Of a stretch of DNA of 64,000 nucleotides, positions 16,967 through 25,712 are shown in pieces. The stretch is taken from positions 1-64,000 of the forward strand of contig JAYRTJ010000004.1 of NCBI GenBank assembly GCA_041919675.1, written 5' to 3'. The translations under genes and the position numbers were made by a program. Each line of letters opens with the position of its first letter. Position 1 is the stretch's first letter. Below the pieces are notes generated by a model that saw only the letters and a list, made by a program, of their open reading frames with translations, made no database searches and was not told the origin of the DNA. The DNA is from SHVO01 sp041919675 (lineage in GTDB: Bacteria > Pseudomonadota > Alphaproteobacteria > Rhodospirillales > Rhodospirillaceae).

Positions 16967-18253
16967 CGAAGGCGGCGTTTCCGGCGCCGGCTCAGCCGGC
17001 GCGGGTTCAGCCGGCGCAGGTTCGGCCGGCGCAGATTCGGCAGGAGGCGCCGCGCTCTGCGGCGTATTGATGAGCTGCCAGAAGCGGTCGCGGAGCGCAC
17101 CGGCTTCCGAGGACAGATCCGTCTCGACGATGAAATCCTTCAAACGGTCCTGACTCGGCATCAACGCCGGATCGTTCTTGATCTCCGGTTTGATATAGAG
17201 CGCCGAGGCGGCGACGGCATTGGCGTACCCCGTCGCGTTGCTGGCGCGCGCGGCGACTTCGGGACGCAGCACATAGTCGATAAGCTTGCGCGCCGTGTCC
17301 GGATTGGCGGCGGCCTTGGGGATCGCGAACAGCGCGAACCAGGCCACCGTGCCTTCCTGCGGAATGACGTACTTCAACTCGGGTCCGCGCCCCGCAGCGG
17401 CGATCATCGCACGCGCCTGGAACACGTCGCCCGAGGTCGCGAGCGCGAGACACACATCGCCGACGGCGAGACTATCGACCACATCCGAGGCCGTGAACTT
17501 CGAGATCGACGGACGTACGCCTTCCCAGAGGCGCGTCGCGGTTTCCGTATCCTCGACCGCGCCCGATTCAGGCGGGAGGCCGAGGTAGCGCAGCGCGATC
17601 GGGAAGGCGCCGCGCGGCGTATCAACCACCTGGACGCCGCACGCGGCGAGCTTGGCCAAGTGTTCGGCGTTGAACAGCAGCGACCATGAGTCGCGCGGAA
17701 CATCGGCCGAAAGGCGGGCGGCGATTTTCGCCTGATCGAACGCGAGGCCCAAGGTGCCCCAGGCCGCGACGATGCCGTGATGCTTGCCCGGGTCGTAAGA
17801 GTCCGCACGCGCCATGATCGCGGGATCGAGATTGCCGCCGTTGAGGAGACGGTCCGGCGAAAGCTCGCTCAGCAGATCGGCGTCCGACAGGCGCTTCAGT
17901 CCAATGCCGGACGTCAGGACGAGATCGTGCGTGAGCGCGCCGCCGCGCGCCAGCGTCTGAAGCTCCTCGAGCGTATCGTAGCGGTCGACGGCGACTTTAA
18001 CGCCGGTGTCGGCTTCAAAAGCGGCGATGACGTCGGACGGCAGTACACGGCGCCACACCAGAACCCGCAGTTCTCCCGGCGCCGCCTCCGATCCGGCGGT
18101 TGCGGCGTCGGCGCCCGGCGGGCGCGCGGTCGGGACCGGCGCAAGCGTGAGATACAGCGCCCAGAATCCGATCAGAATCAGACTTAGGATACCGCCAAGC
18201 ACCCAGGAGGGAATGCGCCGGGGCGGCGTTTTCGATTTCGAGACATCAGCCAT
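16961..18253 (-). CDS. Membrane-anchored polyamine-type solute-binding protein
   Basis: 430 residues. One N-terminal membrane helix (WVLGGILSLILIGFWALYLT, about 17-36) is followed by a PotD/PotF-like periplasmic binding fold (about 60-390): ELRVLVWRRVLPSDVIAAFE, TGVKVAVDRYDTLEELQTLA, DLVLTSG, ATSGDVFQAR, PQEGTVAWFALFAIPKAA. The tail is a PAEPA repeat (SAPAEPAPAEPAPAEP). No ABC transporter permease or ATPase gene is adjacent, so it may act as a sensor or orphan receptor. The uncleaved anchor is unusual; most homologues are soluble or have a cleaved signal. Confidence 0.8.
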   Translation of the reverse strand: MADVSKSKTPPRRIPSWVLGGILSLILIGFWALYLTLAPVPTARPPGADAATAGSEAAPGELRVLVWRRVLPSDVIAAFEADTGVKVAVDRYDTLEELQTLARGGALTHDLVLTSGIGLKRLSDADLLSELSPDRLLNGGNLDPAIMARADSYDPGKHHGIVAAWGTLGLAFDQAKIAARLSADVPRDSWSLLFNAEHLAKLAACGVQVVDTPRGAFPIALRYLGLPPESGAVEDTETATRLWEGVRPSISKFTASDVVDSLAVGDVCLALATSGDVFQARAMIAAAGRGPELKYVIPQEGTVAWFALFAIPKAAANPDTARKLIDYVLRPEVAARASNATGYANAVAASALYIKPEIKNDPALMPSQDRLKDFIVETDLSSEAGALRDRFWQLINTPQSAAPPAESAPAEPAPAEPAPAEPAPETPPSE

Positions 18254-18388
18254 GGCGCAATGTGTCCCGGATGGCCTTGAGCCCGCAAGTGGGCCGCACG
18301 CTCATTTTCCGGGGCGTCCGCCCGACAGTAACGGTCTTGTCTCGCCTCACGGCCATGGCTAGGTAGATGCGCAAGAAAAGGACCTCAC

Positions 18389-19165
18389 GTGACAAGCGAA
18401 AAACCCGGCAACCGCATCCCGCGCACGGTCCTTATTACCGGCGCCGCGAAGCGCATCGGCCGCGCCCTGGCCGAAGATTTCGGCGCGCGCGGATGGTCGG
18501 TGGCGATTCATTACAATGGATCGAAGCAAGAGGCGGATTCCGTCGCGCAAAATGTGCGCCGGTCGGGGGGACGCGCGGTCACGCTGCAAGCCGACCTTGG
18601 CCAAGCCGACGATGCCGCCGCGCTGATGCCCAAGGCCGTGAAGGAATTGGGCGCCGTCGGATGCCTCATTAATAACGCCTCCATCTTTGAACAAGACGAA
18701 GCCACGAGCGCGACTCTCGACTCATGGGAGCGCCATCAGGCCGTGAATTTGCGGGCGCCGTTTTTCCTCACGCAGGCTTTCGCGAACCAACTGCCGGCGG
18801 AGGCCCACGGCGCGGTGATCAATATCATCGACCAGCGCATCTGGAACCTGACGCCGCACTTCATGTCCTACACCGTGAGCAAGACGGGCCTTTGGACGCT
18901 GACTCAGACACTGGCCATGGCGCTCGCGCCGCGAATCCGGGTGAACGCCATCGGCCCGGGTCCCACCCTGCCCAGCCCCTATCAGAACCAGGCGCAATTC
19001 GACCGCCAGCAGGCCCGCATGCCGTTGGGCCGGGGGGCCAACCCCGCGGAAATTTGCGCCGCGGCCCACTTCATCCTTGAAGCGCCGGCCATGACGGGCC
19101 AGATGATTGCCTTGGACGGCGGCCAGCACCTCGGCTGGACGGGGGACGCCAATGACCATGATTAG
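18389..19165 (+). CDS. Short-chain reductase, possible dihydromonapterin/dihydrofolate reductase FolM
   Basis: 258 residues from a GTG start. The Rossmann motif is TGAAKRIGRALAE (TGxxxRIGR, typical of pteridine reductases), NNAS is at about residue 96, and the catalytic Tyr-Lys pair is in SYTVSKTGLWTLT. The next gene, 25 bases downstream, is folB, which makes a pterin role likely. FolM homologues reduce dihydromonapterin and some dihydrofolate. A general SDR of other specificity cannot be excluded. Confidence 0.8.
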   Translation: MTSEKPGNRIPRTVLITGAAKRIGRALAEDFGARGWSVAIHYNGSKQEADSVAQNVRRSGGRAVTLQADLGQADDAAALMPKAVKELGAVGCLINNASIFEQDEATSATLDSWERHQAVNLRAPFFLTQAFANQLPAEAHGAVINIIDQRIWNLTPHFMSYTVSKTGLWTLTQTLAMALAPRIRVNAIGPGPTLPSPYQNQAQFDRQQARMPLGRGANPAEICAAAHFILEAPAMTGQMIALDGGQHLGWTGDANDHD

Positions 19166-19190
19166 TCAGGACCATGACTAAGGTGCGCCT

Positions 19191-19619
19191 ATGAATACGC
19201 CGGCCGGCAAGCCCGTGATCGAACCCCTTCGCATCGCCGATGCGGCCCTCGGCCTGCGGCACGTCTTCGTGCGCGACCTCGTCGTGGCCTGCAACATCGG
19301 CATCCACCAACACGAGAAAACGGGCCCACAGCGGGTCCGGATAAGCGTGGATCTTGGGGTCCTCGAGGGCCTCTCGCCGCATGACGACAAGCTTGAAAAC
19401 GTCGTCTGTTATGAGGAAATCGTGACCCGGGTTCGCGGCATCGTCGCCGACGGGCATATCAATCTGGCCGAGACGCTGGCCGAGCGCATTGCCAGCGTCT
19501 GTCTCCAGAACCCCCTGTGCCGGTCCGCCCGGGTGCGGGTCGAGAAACTGGACGTGTTCGCGGATGCGAACGGGGCCGGCGTCGAAATCGAGCGGCTGTC
19601 CAAAATCCCGCTCCGGTAG
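19191..19619 (+). CDS. folB: Dihydroneopterin aldolase
   Basis: 142 residues. It cleaves 7,8-dihydroneopterin to 6-hydroxymethyl-dihydropterin and glycolaldehyde in folate synthesis. Visible features are FVRDLVVACNIGIHQHEKTG near the N terminus (with the GIxxHE core), QRVRISVDLGV, NVVCYEEIV and NLAETLAERIASVCLQNP. The C terminus (RVRVEKLDVFADANGAGVEI) is the family's VEKP-like strand. It follows the SDR gene closely and is probably co-transcribed. Confidence 0.9.
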   Translation: MNTPAGKPVIEPLRIADAALGLRHVFVRDLVVACNIGIHQHEKTGPQRVRISVDLGVLEGLSPHDDKLENVVCYEEIVTRVRGIVADGHINLAETLAERIASVCLQNPLCRSARVRVEKLDVFADANGAGVEIERLSKIPLR

Positions 19620-20082
19620 TTACACACGGGGGCCCTCTCTCGCCTCCGACTCGCGGGAAACCTGGGATTTTTCGCAATCGAATCGCAACCCAGGGCCATG
19701 GACAGGGGCAAGTCAAGGTAAGTTGTGCACAACGATCCGATAGGTTTTTTGCTTGTCCGTTGCGGCGGCGCAAACCATGCCGGAGTCGCAACGAACCGGG
19801 CCCTGTCATAAAAAAAGTTAAATAATTCAAAATGATAGTTTTTATGCCCTTTTTTTGGGCATAGGGAACAAAAACCCCAATAGCTTAGGTAGAGCCCCCG
19901 TCGGGCCCTACATTTCAACAGACTTATCCACAGGATTCGTGGATATCCGTCACGGGACGGTCACACCCCTGAAAATCAGCCCGGCCCGTGAACCCGAGGT
20001 CTGTGGAAGATGTCTGTAAAACCAGCGCGCGCCTCCCGGTTTTGGATTGCGGGCCGGGGGTAAACCTCGCAAGTAAGGGCAC
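19620..20082. other. 463-base gap between folB and uvrC with DnaA-box and palindromes
   Basis: No gene seen. It holds a perfect palindrome GTTGTGCACAAC (19722-19733), an AT-rich stretch (19809-19845), a hairpin TATGCCC-T7-GGGCATA (19843-19863) and a perfect DnaA box TTATCCACA (19924-19932). A divergent copy in the opposite direction (CGTGGATAT, 19938-19946) forms an inverted pair ATCCAC-N7-GTGGAT. It may contain the uvrC promoter. I found no LexA-type GTTC-N7-GTTC or GAAC-N7-GAAC site. Confidence 0.45.
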
Positions 20083-22020
20083 ATGGTTCACGTCCCCGAC
20101 ACGCCGCCGCCCGCCGAAGACGCCCTCGATCCACCCGTAACGCCACCCGTCACGGATGCGCCGGCCCCGGCGGACAGCGGCAAAGGCCTCGGCGTGCTCA
20201 CCGAGGCCGTGAAGACCCTGAGCGGGGCTCCGGGGGTCTACCGGATGCTGAACGCCAAGGGCGACGCCCTGTACGTCGGCAAGGCCAAGAACCTCAAAAA
20301 GCGGGTGTCGTCGTACCTGCGCGTGGGCCGTATGCCGCTGCGTCTCCAGCGCATGATTTACGAGACCCATAGTTTCGAAGTGGTGGTGACCCACACCGAG
20401 GCCGAGGCCTTGCTGCTGGAAAGCAACCTCATCAAGCAGCTGAAACCGCGGTACAATATCATCTTCCGGGACGACAAGTCGTTCCCCTACATCATGATCG
20501 AAGGCGGTCATGACTATCCGCGCATCCTGAAGCACCGCGGGGCGCGCGCGAAAGGCAGCGAGTATTTCGGGCCTTTCGCCTCGGCCCATTCCGTGAACGC
20601 GACCCTGACCACGCTTCAAAAGGTGTTCTTGCTCCGCAGCTGCACGGACGCGGTCTATTCCAGCCGCACGCGGCCGTGCCTCTTGTTCCAGATCAAACGC
20701 TGCTCGGCGCCGTGCGTGGGCCGGATCGCGAAGGACGACTATGCCGACCTCGTGCGTCAGGCGCGCGATTTCCTGACCGGCGACAGCCAGACGGTGCAGC
20801 AGGAACTGGCCCGGCGCATGGATGCGGCGGCGGCCGAGCTCCAATACGAAGCGGCCGCGTCGTTCCGGGACCGTATCCGGGCCATGACCCAGGTCCAGGC
20901 GCATCAGGACATCAACGTGGCGGGTGTCGGCGAAGCCGACGTGGTGGCGCTGCACCGGGCCGGCGGAAACGCCTGTGTGCAGGTGTTTTTCTTCCGCGGC
21001 GGCCAGAACTTCGGCAACCGCGCCTACTTCCCCGCCCACGCGGGCGACGAAGAGGACGGCGCGATCATGGAAGCCTTCCTCGCCCAGTTCTACGAGTCCT
21101 TCGCCGCGCCGAAGGAGATCCTCACCAACGTCGCGCCGCCCAACGTGGATCTCATCACGGAGGCTTTGACCCTGCGCGCCGGACGCAGCGTCACCATTGC
21201 CCAGCCGCAGCGCGGCAACCGGCGCAAGCTGATGGATCACGCCGAGATCAACGCGCGCGAAGCGCTGCTGCGCCGCATGGCCGAGAACACGGCGCAACGG
21301 AAATTACTGGAAAGCACGGCGCAGGTGTTCGGCCTCGCCACTCCGCCGCAGCGCATCGAGGTCTACGACAACTCGCATATCTCGGGCACCGGCACCGTGG
21401 GCGCGATGATCGTCGCCGGCCCGGAAGGCCTGATGAAAAACGCCTACCGCAAGTTCAACATCAAGGCCGCCGAACTCGCGCCCGGCGACGACTACGCCTC
21501 CATGCGCGAGGTGATGACGCGCCGCTTCAGCCGCGCGCAAAAGGAAGATCCCGAACGCACCCTTGGCCAGTGGCCCGACCTCGTGTTGCTCGACGGCGGC
21601 GTCGGGCAGCTGAACGTGGCGCTGAAGGTGCTGGCGGACCTCGGTATTTCGGACTTGTGCATCGCGGCCATCGCCAAGGGCCCGGACCGCAATGCGGGGC
21701 GCGAGCAGTTTTTCATGCCGGGCCGCGAGCCGTTCATGCTGCCGCCCAATCACCCCACGCTCTACTTCCTGCAGCGCCTGCGCGACGAGGCGCACCGGTT
21801 CGCGATCTCGGCGCACCGCGCCAAGCGCTCGAAAGCCATCGGCCAGTCGCTGCTCGATGAAGTGACCGGCATCGGTGCCGTGCGCAAGAAGTCACTTTTA
21901 CGTCATTTCGGTTCGGCCAAGGCCGTGGCCGCCGCGGGCCTCCAGGATTTGCAAGCCGTGCCCGGAATCAGCGCCGCGACGGCGAAAAAAATCTATGACC
22001 ATTTCCATCCCGGCGGGTAG
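20083..22020 (+). CDS. uvrC: Excinuclease ABC subunit C
   Basis: 645 residues. UvrC makes both incisions around a DNA lesion bound by UvrB. An extra Pro/Ala-rich N-terminal extension of about 45 residues precedes the GIY-YIG nuclease (GVYRMLNAKGDALYVGKAKN, about 51-70). The UVR motif is near 230-265, the RNase H-like 3'-nuclease domain at about 400-560 (VYDNSHISGTGTVGAMIV, DLVLLDGGVGQLNVA), and helix-hairpin-helix motifs close the protein (IGAVRKKSLLRHFGSAKAVA). Confidence 0.97.
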   Translation: MVHVPDTPPPAEDALDPPVTPPVTDAPAPADSGKGLGVLTEAVKTLSGAPGVYRMLNAKGDALYVGKAKNLKKRVSSYLRVGRMPLRLQRMIYETHSFEVVVTHTEAEALLLESNLIKQLKPRYNIIFRDDKSFPYIMIEGGHDYPRILKHRGARAKGSEYFGPFASAHSVNATLTTLQKVFLLRSCTDAVYSSRTRPCLLFQIKRCSAPCVGRIAKDDYADLVRQARDFLTGDSQTVQQELARRMDAAAAELQYEAAASFRDRIRAMTQVQAHQDINVAGVGEADVVALHRAGGNACVQVFFFRGGQNFGNRAYFPAHAGDEEDGAIMEAFLAQFYESFAAPKEILTNVAPPNVDLITEALTLRAGRSVTIAQPQRGNRRKLMDHAEINAREALLRRMAENTAQRKLLESTAQVFGLATPPQRIEVYDNSHISGTGTVGAMIVAGPEGLMKNAYRKFNIKAAELAPGDDYASMREVMTRRFSRAQKEDPERTLGQWPDLVLLDGGVGQLNVALKVLADLGISDLCIAAIAKGPDRNAGREQFFMPGREPFMLPPNHPTLYFLQRLRDEAHRFAISAHRAKRSKAIGQSLLDEVTGIGAVRKKSLLRHFGSAKAVAAAGLQDLQAVPGISAATAKKIYDHFHPGG

Positions 22021-22049
22021 AGTCGCCGGGAAGAGAAGGACACGCCGTT

Positions 22050-22616
22050 TTGCTGAATTTGCCGAACCTCCTGACCATCTCGCGGATCTTCGTGATCCCG
22101 ATCGTGCTCGTGCTGATCGTGTTCGACGAAGCGTGGGCGCGGTGGACGGCGTGCGGCCTTTTCACCCTCGCCGGCATCACGGATTTCTTCGACGGCTACC
22201 TCGCCCGGCGCTCCAACATGGTGTCGCCGCTGGGCCGCTTCCTCGATCCGATCGCCGACAAGCTGCTGGTGGTCGCGGTGCTGTTCATGGTCGTTGCCCT
22301 GCCGGGGCGCGTGAACGAATGGTCGCTGTTTCCGGCGCTGGTGATTCTCCTGCGTGAAATCATGGTCTCGGGCCTGCGCGAATTCCTCGCCGAGTTGCAT
22401 GTCGGCCTGCCGGTGAGCAAGCTCGCGAAGGTCAAGACGACGGTGCAGATGGTCGCGCTCGGCTTCCTGATCGTCGGAGACGCCGGCCCCGACGCCATCC
22501 CGGCCAAGCTCATCGGCGAAATCGGCATTTGGGCCGCCGCCGTCATCACCCTTATCACCGGCTACGACTACCTGCGCGCCGGTCTCAAACATATGGCGGG
22601 AGACGCAAAGGCGTGA
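22050..22616 (+). CDS. pgsA: CDP-diacylglycerol-glycerol-3-phosphate 3-phosphatidyltransferase
   Basis: 188 residues from a TTG start with AAGAGAAGGA nine bases upstream. It makes phosphatidylglycerol phosphate in the inner membrane. The CDP-alcohol phosphatidyltransferase signature D-G-x2-A-R-x8-G-x3-D-x3-D is seen in FFDGYLARRSNMVSPLGRFLDPIAD, with the first Asp supplied by GITDFFDG. Several membrane helices follow. It often lies between uvrC and moaD in alphaproteobacteria, as here; its stop overlaps the moaD start. Confidence 0.95.
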   Translation: MLNLPNLLTISRIFVIPIVLVLIVFDEAWARWTACGLFTLAGITDFFDGYLARRSNMVSPLGRFLDPIADKLLVVAVLFMVVALPGRVNEWSLFPALVILLREIMVSGLREFLAELHVGLPVSKLAKVKTTVQMVALGFLIVGDAGPDAIPAKLIGEIGIWAAAVITLITGYDYLRAGLKHMAGDAKA

Positions 22617-22867
22617 TGACCGTCCTGTACTTCGCCTCGGTGAAGGAGAAGGTCGGCCTTTCCGAGGAACAGGTGGATCCGCCCGCGAACGTCGCGACGG
22701 TCAAGGATCTCATCGACTGGCTCGCGGTCCGCAGTCCCCGGCACGCCGAAGCCTTCGCAAGCCGCGGCATGATCAAGAGCGCCGTGGATCAAACCCACGT
22801 CCCGGCCTCCGCCTCCGTGGCCAATGCCCGCGAGGTCGCCTTTTTCCCGCCGGTCACCGGCGGATGA
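22616..22867 (+). CDS. moaD: Molybdopterin synthase sulfur-carrier subunit
   Basis: 83 residues from the ATG that overlaps the pgsA stop (TGATG). It has a ubiquitin-like fold and ends in the required Gly-Gly (AFFPPVTGG), which carries the thiocarboxylate used to build molybdopterin. The N terminus (MTVLYFASVKEKVGLSEEQV) is typical. The start of moaE overlaps its stop codon (ATGA), so the two subunits are translationally coupled. Confidence 0.95.
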   Translation: MTVLYFASVKEKVGLSEEQVDPPANVATVKDLIDWLAVRSPRHAEAFASRGMIKSAVDQTHVPASASVANAREVAFFPPVTGG

Positions 22868-23349
22868 CAACGGCCCCGTCGCACGTACGCGTCCAGTCCA
22901 CCCCCTTCGATCCCGGCGCGGAACTCAACGCCTTCCTGAAAGAAACGCCGCAGGCCGGCGGCATCGCCGTCTTCATCGGCCAGATGCGCGACTTCAAGGG
23001 GCTGGACCGCGCGACGGGCGCGCGTGTCAGCGCGATGACCCTCGAACACTATCCCGGCATGGCGGAGAAGGAACTCGGCGCGCTGATCGACGAGGCGCGC
23101 GGCCGCTGGAAACTCGACAACGTGCGCGTCATTCACCGTTCGGGCGACCTGGCGCCCTCGGATCCCATCGTGTTCGTCGCGGCGGCCTCGGCGCACCGCG
23201 CCGACGCGCTCGAAGCCTGCACGTTCCTCATCGACTGGCTCAAGACCAAAGCCCCTTTCTGGAAGAAAGAAACGACCGGAGCGGACGCCGCATGGGTCGA
23301 TGCAGCCGGCGCGGACGACGCGCGCGCCGCGCGCTGGGACAAAACTTAG
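22864..23349 (+). CDS. moaE: Molybdopterin synthase catalytic subunit
   Basis: 161 residues. With MoaD it converts cyclic pyranopterin monophosphate to molybdopterin. Family features are GGIAVFIGQMRDF near residue 37, LEHYPGMAEKELGAL, VRVIHRSGDLAPSDPIVFVA, and the catalytic Lys region WLKTKAPFWKKE at about 127-138. It overlaps moaD by four bases. No other molybdenum cofactor genes are nearby. Confidence 0.95.
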   Translation: MTTAPSHVRVQSTPFDPGAELNAFLKETPQAGGIAVFIGQMRDFKGLDRATGARVSAMTLEHYPGMAEKELGALIDEARGRWKLDNVRVIHRSGDLAPSDPIVFVAAASAHRADALEACTFLIDWLKTKAPFWKKETTGADAAWVDAAGADDARAARWDKT

Positions 23350-23469
23350 CTCACTTTCGTTGCAATCGCGGCGCGTGCAAACGCTGTGGTTGCAGAGGAT
23401 TCATGCAACGTAAGCGCCTGCGCGGGTGTTCTTGTCGCATCACCGTTGTTGTCGCCAGAAGGGCGTCCC

Positions 23470-24555
23470 TTGGCTGCGTTGTTCGAGATCATTCAGTACG
23501 AAGTGCAGGTGCTCCAAGGCGGGAACTGGCACGTTCGTACGCGGTTCACCCGCGCCGAACGCGAGCACGCGTTCACCGAAGCGCGGCGCGCCGATCTCAA
23601 TGACATGCTGCCGGCCCGCGTGGTCCGCGACGTCTACGATCCGCAGAGCGGGCACAGCCGAGAAACCGTCATCTTCTCGAGCGAGCGGGCGAAAACGCAC
23701 GGCACGCGCGGAGCCGCTCCCGCCGCGCCGCGCGCCAAATCCGCGCGCCGCGCCGCATCGAAAAGCCAGCACGCCCCGTTCAACGAAAAACCGGCCCCAC
23801 TTGTCTTCCGCGCCGTCATGGCGCTCGGCGTGGGCCTCCTGACCGCGCTGCTCGTCACCTCCATCACCACCTGGATGACAGCGCAGCCGCCGGAAAGCTT
23901 TGCCAGCGTGCTCGCGCGAACGCCGTCATCGGGCTCTCCCATGACCCTGTTCGTGGCCGTGATGCTGTTCGGCGTGTTCACAATGATGCGCGGGCCGCTC
24001 GGCATTTCGCGTCTGGCGCGCAGCTTGGGCGCGATGCTGGAGCGGGAACCGGACGCACCGGCCGAGACCGTGCCGCGCGTACGGACGAAGGCGCCCCCGG
24101 AACGCGCCGGAGTGCCCATGCCGCCGGAACTCGACCCGGACACGCACCTTCTCTCCCTCGCCCGCGTGACGCTCGCGCGTTTCTTTACGGAAGCCGCGCC
24201 CACGAACGCCGCCAACGCGGTCGAGGACACACTGGGCCGGCGCGGGCTCGCGCTCTATCTCGCGGGCGCGGTCAGCGAACTCGCGTCACACATCGAGATG
24301 CCCTCGCCCGGCGATCTTCTGGCGCAGATCGCGCCCGATCTTCTGCAGGCCGCCGTGAAAGACGCGCTCACCGAATTGCGCGACCTCGGCATGGCGGACA
24401 CCGCGCTTTTGTCCGCCGGCCGCGCCGGGATGCGCAAATATGTGACGGCGCCCGACGACCGCCCGTCGATGGCGACAGCCTTGGTCACCTGGCACAAGGC
24501 GATGCGCGCCGACGCGCAGATGCCGCCGGTCCTGCGCGAGATGAAGGCGTCCTAG
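23470..24555 (+). CDS. Unidentified two-helix membrane protein
   Basis: 361 residues from TTG 23470, chosen because AGAAGGG lies six bases before it; a GTG at 23386 in the same frame would add 28 residues with no clear ribosome site. Residues 1-75 form a small domain (EIIQYEVQVLQGGNWHVRTR, LPARVVRDVYDPQSG), then a basic Ala-rich linker, then two membrane helices (VMALGVGLLTALLVTSITTW and MTLFVAVMLFGVFTMM). The C-terminal 150 residues are probably helical and cytoplasmic. I do not recognise a family; related hypothetical proteins seem limited to alphaproteobacteria. Confidence 0.7.
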   Translation: MAALFEIIQYEVQVLQGGNWHVRTRFTRAEREHAFTEARRADLNDMLPARVVRDVYDPQSGHSRETVIFSSERAKTHGTRGAAPAAPRAKSARRAASKSQHAPFNEKPAPLVFRAVMALGVGLLTALLVTSITTWMTAQPPESFASVLARTPSSGSPMTLFVAVMLFGVFTMMRGPLGISRLARSLGAMLEREPDAPAETVPRVRTKAPPERAGVPMPPELDPDTHLLSLARVTLARFFTEAAPTNAANAVEDTLGRRGLALYLAGAVSELASHIEMPSPGDLLAQIAPDLLQAAVKDALTELRDLGMADTALLSAGRAGMRKYVTAPDDRPSMATALVTWHKAMRADAQMPPVLREMKAS

Positions 24556-24621
24556 CCTCAAGGCATCACAATCGCGCGCCCTGGACCCTGGGCCCCGCGG
24601 ACCAAACACGACCGAAAGGTC

Positions 24622-25512
24622 TTAAGCGGCGCTCGAGATCGGCGGCTTGCCCACGACGATGTCGAAGTCCGACATCAGGTTGCGGCAGATTTCGCCCGGG
24701 GTGAACTTGTACTGGCTGATCTCGCGCACCGGCGTGACTTCCGCGGCGGTGCCGGTCAGGAAGCATTCGGTGGCCTTCGCGAGTTCATCCGGGAAGATCG
24801 CGCGTTCGACGACCTTGTAGCCGCGCTTGCGGGCCATCTCCATGACCGCGCGGCGCGTGATGCCGTCGAGGAAGCAGTCCGGCGTCGGCGTGTGGATTTC
24901 ACCGTTGAAGACGAAGAACACGTTGGCGCCCGTGGCTTCGGCGACCTGCCCGCGATAATCGAGGAACATGGCGTCGTCGTAGCCGTCGCGCTCGGCCTTA
25001 TGCTTGCTGATCGTGCAGATCATATAGAGGCCCGAGGCTTTCGCTTTCACGGGTTCGGTTTCTCCCGACGGACGCTTCCAGTCGGACCATTGAAGTCTTA
25101 CGCCCTTGAGGCGCGCTTCCAGGCTGAAGTATTGCGCCCACTGCCAGCTCGTGATCGCGACGTTGATGCGCGAGTCCTGCGCGCCGACACCCATCATCTC
25201 GCTGCCGCGCCACACGATCGGGCGCACGTAGGCGTCCGTCTGATTGTTGGCCTTCAGGGTTTCGTAGGTGGCGTCGTTGATCTGCTGCGGCGTGAAGGGG
25301 ATCGCCATGTCGAGCATCTTCGCCGAGAAGAACAGACGGTCGGTATGCTCTTCCAGCTTGAACACCTTGCCGCTATACGCGCGCTCGCCTTCGAAGACCG
25401 ACGACGCGTAGTGAAGGGCATGGGTGAGGATGTGGACCTTGGCGTCACGCCACGGCACCAGTTGGCCATTCATCCAGATAAAGCCGTCACGATCGTCAAA
25501 CGAAGCGCCCAT
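24622..25512 (-). CDS. ilvE: Branched-chain amino acid aminotransferase
   Basis: 296 residues, class IV PLP-dependent transaminase acting on Leu, Ile and Val. The PLP-binding Lys is expected at about 158 (VKAKASGLYM). Other motifs are HALHYASSVFEGERAY, DGYDDAMFLDYRGQVAEATG and GITRRAVMEMA. It is divergent from the MarR gene at 25713; the gap between them carries a perfect 8+8 inverted repeat (25640-25662) that could control both. The ilvE-petP-petR arrangement is common in alphaproteobacteria. Confidence 0.94.
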   Translation of the reverse strand: MGASFDDRDGFIWMNGQLVPWRDAKVHILTHALHYASSVFEGERAYSGKVFKLEEHTDRLFFSAKMLDMAIPFTPQQINDATYETLKANNQTDAYVRPIVWRGSEMMGVGAQDSRINVAITSWQWAQYFSLEARLKGVRLQWSDWKRPSGETEPVKAKASGLYMICTISKHKAERDGYDDAMFLDYRGQVAEATGANVFFVFNGEIHTPTPDCFLDGITRRAVMEMARKRGYKVVERAIFPDELAKATECFLTGTAAEVTPVREISQYKFTPGEICRNLMSDFDIVVGKPPISSAA

Positions 25513-25639
25513 GGAGACCTCCTAACGCGCGGACGCGCCTCGGCTCGTTCCGTGGCGCGTAATTTTATTACTTAATAAACCGTACATTTGGTAACATTCG
25601 AAACATCTTCACGTCAATACTGGTAACAAATGGAGCTAT

Positions 25640-25662
25640 TTATGTCAACAGTACTGACATAA
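25640..25662. promoter_or_regulatory. Candidate operator of the MarR-type regulator
   Basis: TTATGTCA-N7-TGACATAA, perfect 8-base arms, lies 50 bases before the regulator start and 128 bases from ilvE. Symmetry and length (23 bases) are typical of MarR sites. TGGTAAC occurs twice nearby (25588-25594 and 25621-25625 region) as a direct repeat. Autoregulation is inferred. Confidence 0.55.
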
Positions 25663-25712
25663 TCGTCCCACACGCTATGCTCTGGGTGAAGCTTTCGAGA
25701 AAGTGCGCGACC

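Noticed and set aside
16985..17040. CRISPR-like or tandem repeat
   Set aside because: The short GC-rich repeats encode the PAEPA tail of the binding protein and have no spacers.
19620..20082. Chromosomal replication origin
   Set aside because: Only one perfect and one or two weak DnaA boxes, and none of the usual origin neighbours (dnaA, parAB, gidA).
19620..20082. LexA site for uvrC
   Set aside because: No GTTC-N7-GTTC or GAAC-N7-GAAC pattern found.
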